DNA of 7,511 nt from JAQYVL01 sp964578935. GTDB lineage: Bacteria > Desulfobacterota > Desulfobacteria > Desulfobacterales > SURF-7. The translations under genes and the position numbers were made by a program. The notes below the pieces were generated by a model, which was not told where the DNA came from, ran no database searches, and worked only from the letters and a program-made list of their open reading frames with translations. Of this stretch, positions 6,108 through 7,511 are shown in pieces; the first letter of the stretch is position 1, and every line of letters begins with the position of its first letter. The stretch is taken from positions 1 through 7,511 of the forward strand of contig CAZOEW010000177.1 of assembly GCA_964578935.1 (NCBI GenBank). The letters run 5' to 3'.

Positions 6108-7451
6108 ATGAAATGCCAATCCGAAAAAACAGTCAAACTGCGAAAAGATGCCAAAAAAATATTTTACGCGGGGCTTGCCGCTGTAGAACCCGGAACCGCA
6201 ATTCACAAATTCTGCAGGCGCAATAACGACACCCTTCATGTTGGCAATAAAAGCTACGACCTTTCCCGATTTGACAGGATTCACGTTATTGGAGCAGGAA
6301 AAGCAACGGCGCCCATGGCAACCGCCATTGAGGAAATTCTGGAAGATAAAATTTCCGGGGGAATCATCACGGTAAAATACGGCCATCTCAGTAAATCCGG
6401 AAGGATAAACGTGATAGAGGCAGGCCACCCGATTCCGGATCAAAACGGCCGGGACGGGGCTGAATCGATCCTGTCTCTTGCTGAAGGTGCCGGAAAGAAT
6501 GATTTGGTAATCTGCCTGATCTCCGGCGGAGGATCCGCCCTGCTGCCGCTTCCTGCAGAGGGGATCACGCTGAAAGACAAACAGGATACCATAAAAGTCC
6601 TCCTTTCATGCGGAGCAAGCATCGATGAAGTCAATTCCATCCGGAAGCATATTTCAGGGATAAAGGGAGGAATGCTCGCCAGGGCCGCCTACCCTGCCAC
6701 ACTTGTATCTCTTATCCTGTCGGATGTGGTTGGAGATGATCTTGATGTTATCGCTTCCGGTCCTTCCATACCGGATTCAAGCACCTATGAGGACTGTATG
6801 GGGATTGTCAGGCATTATAAAATTTCAGACAGGCTGCCGGAAGCCGTATATGCTCATATCTGCAAGGGAGCTTCCGGTCTGATTCCGGAAACCCCGAAAC
6901 CGGGCGATCCGGTCTTTGAAAAAACAGCCAGCCTGATCATCGGCAGCAACATGGAGGCGATCGCGTCAGCGAAAAAAAAAGCGGAGGAGATCGGGTATAA
7001 CACAATCGTCCTCTCATCCATGATCGAAGGAGAGACAAAACATGTCGCCCGGGTTCACGCCGCGATCGCGAAGGAAATAAGGAAAACAGGCAACCCCCTT
7101 ACACCGCCGGCCTGTATCCTTTCGGGAGGAGAAACCACCGTAACGATTACGGGAAACGGTATGGGGGGAAGAAACCAGGAATTTTCCCTTGCGGCGGCAA
7201 TGGATATCGCAAAATATCAGGATATCGTTGTTTTCAGTGCCGGCACAGATGGAACAGACGGCCCTACAGACGCAGCCGGAGCGGTTGCAGATACAACAAC
7301 GGTGAAAAGGGCTCTTGAAAAAAAAATCGACCCTGGAAGCTTTCTCTTGGACAATGATTCTTACAACTTCTTCCGCATGATGGATGATCTGGTGTTCACA
7401 GGACCCACAAACACCAATGTAATGGACCTCAGAATCATCCTTGTCGCTTAG
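6108..7451 (+). CDS. class II (MOFRL-type) glycerate kinase
   Basis: The 447-residue protein is a glycerate kinase of the GckA/TtuD type, which phosphorylates D-glycerate with ATP to a phosphoglycerate (2-phosphoglycerate in most studied members). Residues from the chosen start: VIGAGKATAPMA with lysine about 65; LISGGGSALLPLP (about 137-149); RKHISGIKGG (about 179-188); LSDVVGDDLDVIASGPS (about 204-220); then the MOFRL domain with LSGGETTVT (about 338), GNGMGGRNQEF (about 349-359), GTDGTDGPTDAAG (about 379-391) and GPTNTNVMDL (about 432-441). All expected blocks are present in order, so it looks intact. Older annotations call such proteins hydroxypyruvate reductase. I start at 6108 (GGA five bases upstream) because the ATG at 6066 has no ribosome binding site and adds 14 unlike residues. 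It is a lone gene here, likely feeding glycerate from serine or glycolate turnover into central carbon metabolism. Confidence 0.94.
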   Translation: MKCQSEKTVKLRKDAKKIFYAGLAAVEPGTAIHKFCRRNNDTLHVGNKSYDLSRFDRIHVIGAGKATAPMATAIEEILEDKISGGIITVKYGHLSKSGRINVIEAGHPIPDQNGRDGAESILSLAEGAGKNDLVICLISGGGSALLPLPAEGITLKDKQDTIKVLLSCGASIDEVNSIRKHISGIKGGMLARAAYPATLVSLILSDVVGDDLDVIASGPSIPDSSTYEDCMGIVRHYKISDRLPEAVYAHICKGASGLIPETPKPGDPVFEKTASLIIGSNMEAIASAKKKAEEIGYNTIVLSSMIEGETKHVARVHAAIAKEIRKTGNPLTPPACILSGGETTVTITGNGMGGRNQEFSLAAAMDIAKYQDIVVFSAGTDGTDGPTDAAGAVADTTTVKRALEKKIDPGSFLLDNDSYNFFRMMDDLVFTGPTNTNVMDLRIILVA

Positions 7452-7511
7452 AGGCATCTCAAAAATGCTATATCGCCCAATTTCATCGTCAGCGTCGAAA
7501 AGATAATCCTC

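Noticed and set aside
7014..7457. Minus-strand 147-codon frame, cysteine-rich near its start
   Set aside because: It is antisense to the conserved MOFRL domain of the glycerate kinase, whose codons fully explain the sequence.

Overview
The window reads as a gene-dense piece of a Gram-negative bacterial chromosome, probably from the Desulfobacterota (sulfate-reducing 'delta-proteobacterial' type). This is inferred from a YcaO protein fused to TPR repeats, a class II (MOFRL) glycerate kinase, an AlgH/UPF0301 protein, a large bacterial dynamin, moderate GC content and heavy use of AAA lysine codons. No rRNA, tRNA, transposase, CRISPR array or phage gene is visible, and no gap without a gene exceeds about 260 bases.

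Left part (1-4831): a YcaO-TPR protein (+) fills positions 4-1731, with its upstream context cut off by the window edge. It converges tail-to-tail with a minus-strand pair. The pair is a 756-residue dynamin-like GTPase followed 36 bases later by a Soj-type ParA ATPase with no ParB partner in view. The YcaO and ParA reading frames overlap by 20 bases at their stops.

Middle (4832-5297): a 260-base divergent intergenic region carries a perfect TTGACA box pointing toward the dynamin gene, an overlapping opposite-strand TATAAT and a small inverted repeat. A 59-residue protein with four evenly spaced cysteines follows on the plus strand. Its C-terminus is uncertain because of an A10 run.

Right part (5298-7511): algH (-) converges on the small Cys gene. 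It diverges from a class II glycerate kinase gene (+) across about 240 bases containing a second TTGACA box. The last 60 bases show no convincing gene.

Functionally, the dynamin-ParA pair is the best candidate for an undescribed system: two P-loop NTPases with membrane- and surface-related biology that appear co-transcribed. The YcaO-TPR protein next to it may modify a peptide or protein backbone, but its substrate cannot be read from this window. AlgH and glycerate kinase look like ordinary chromosomal genes unrelated to the left part.
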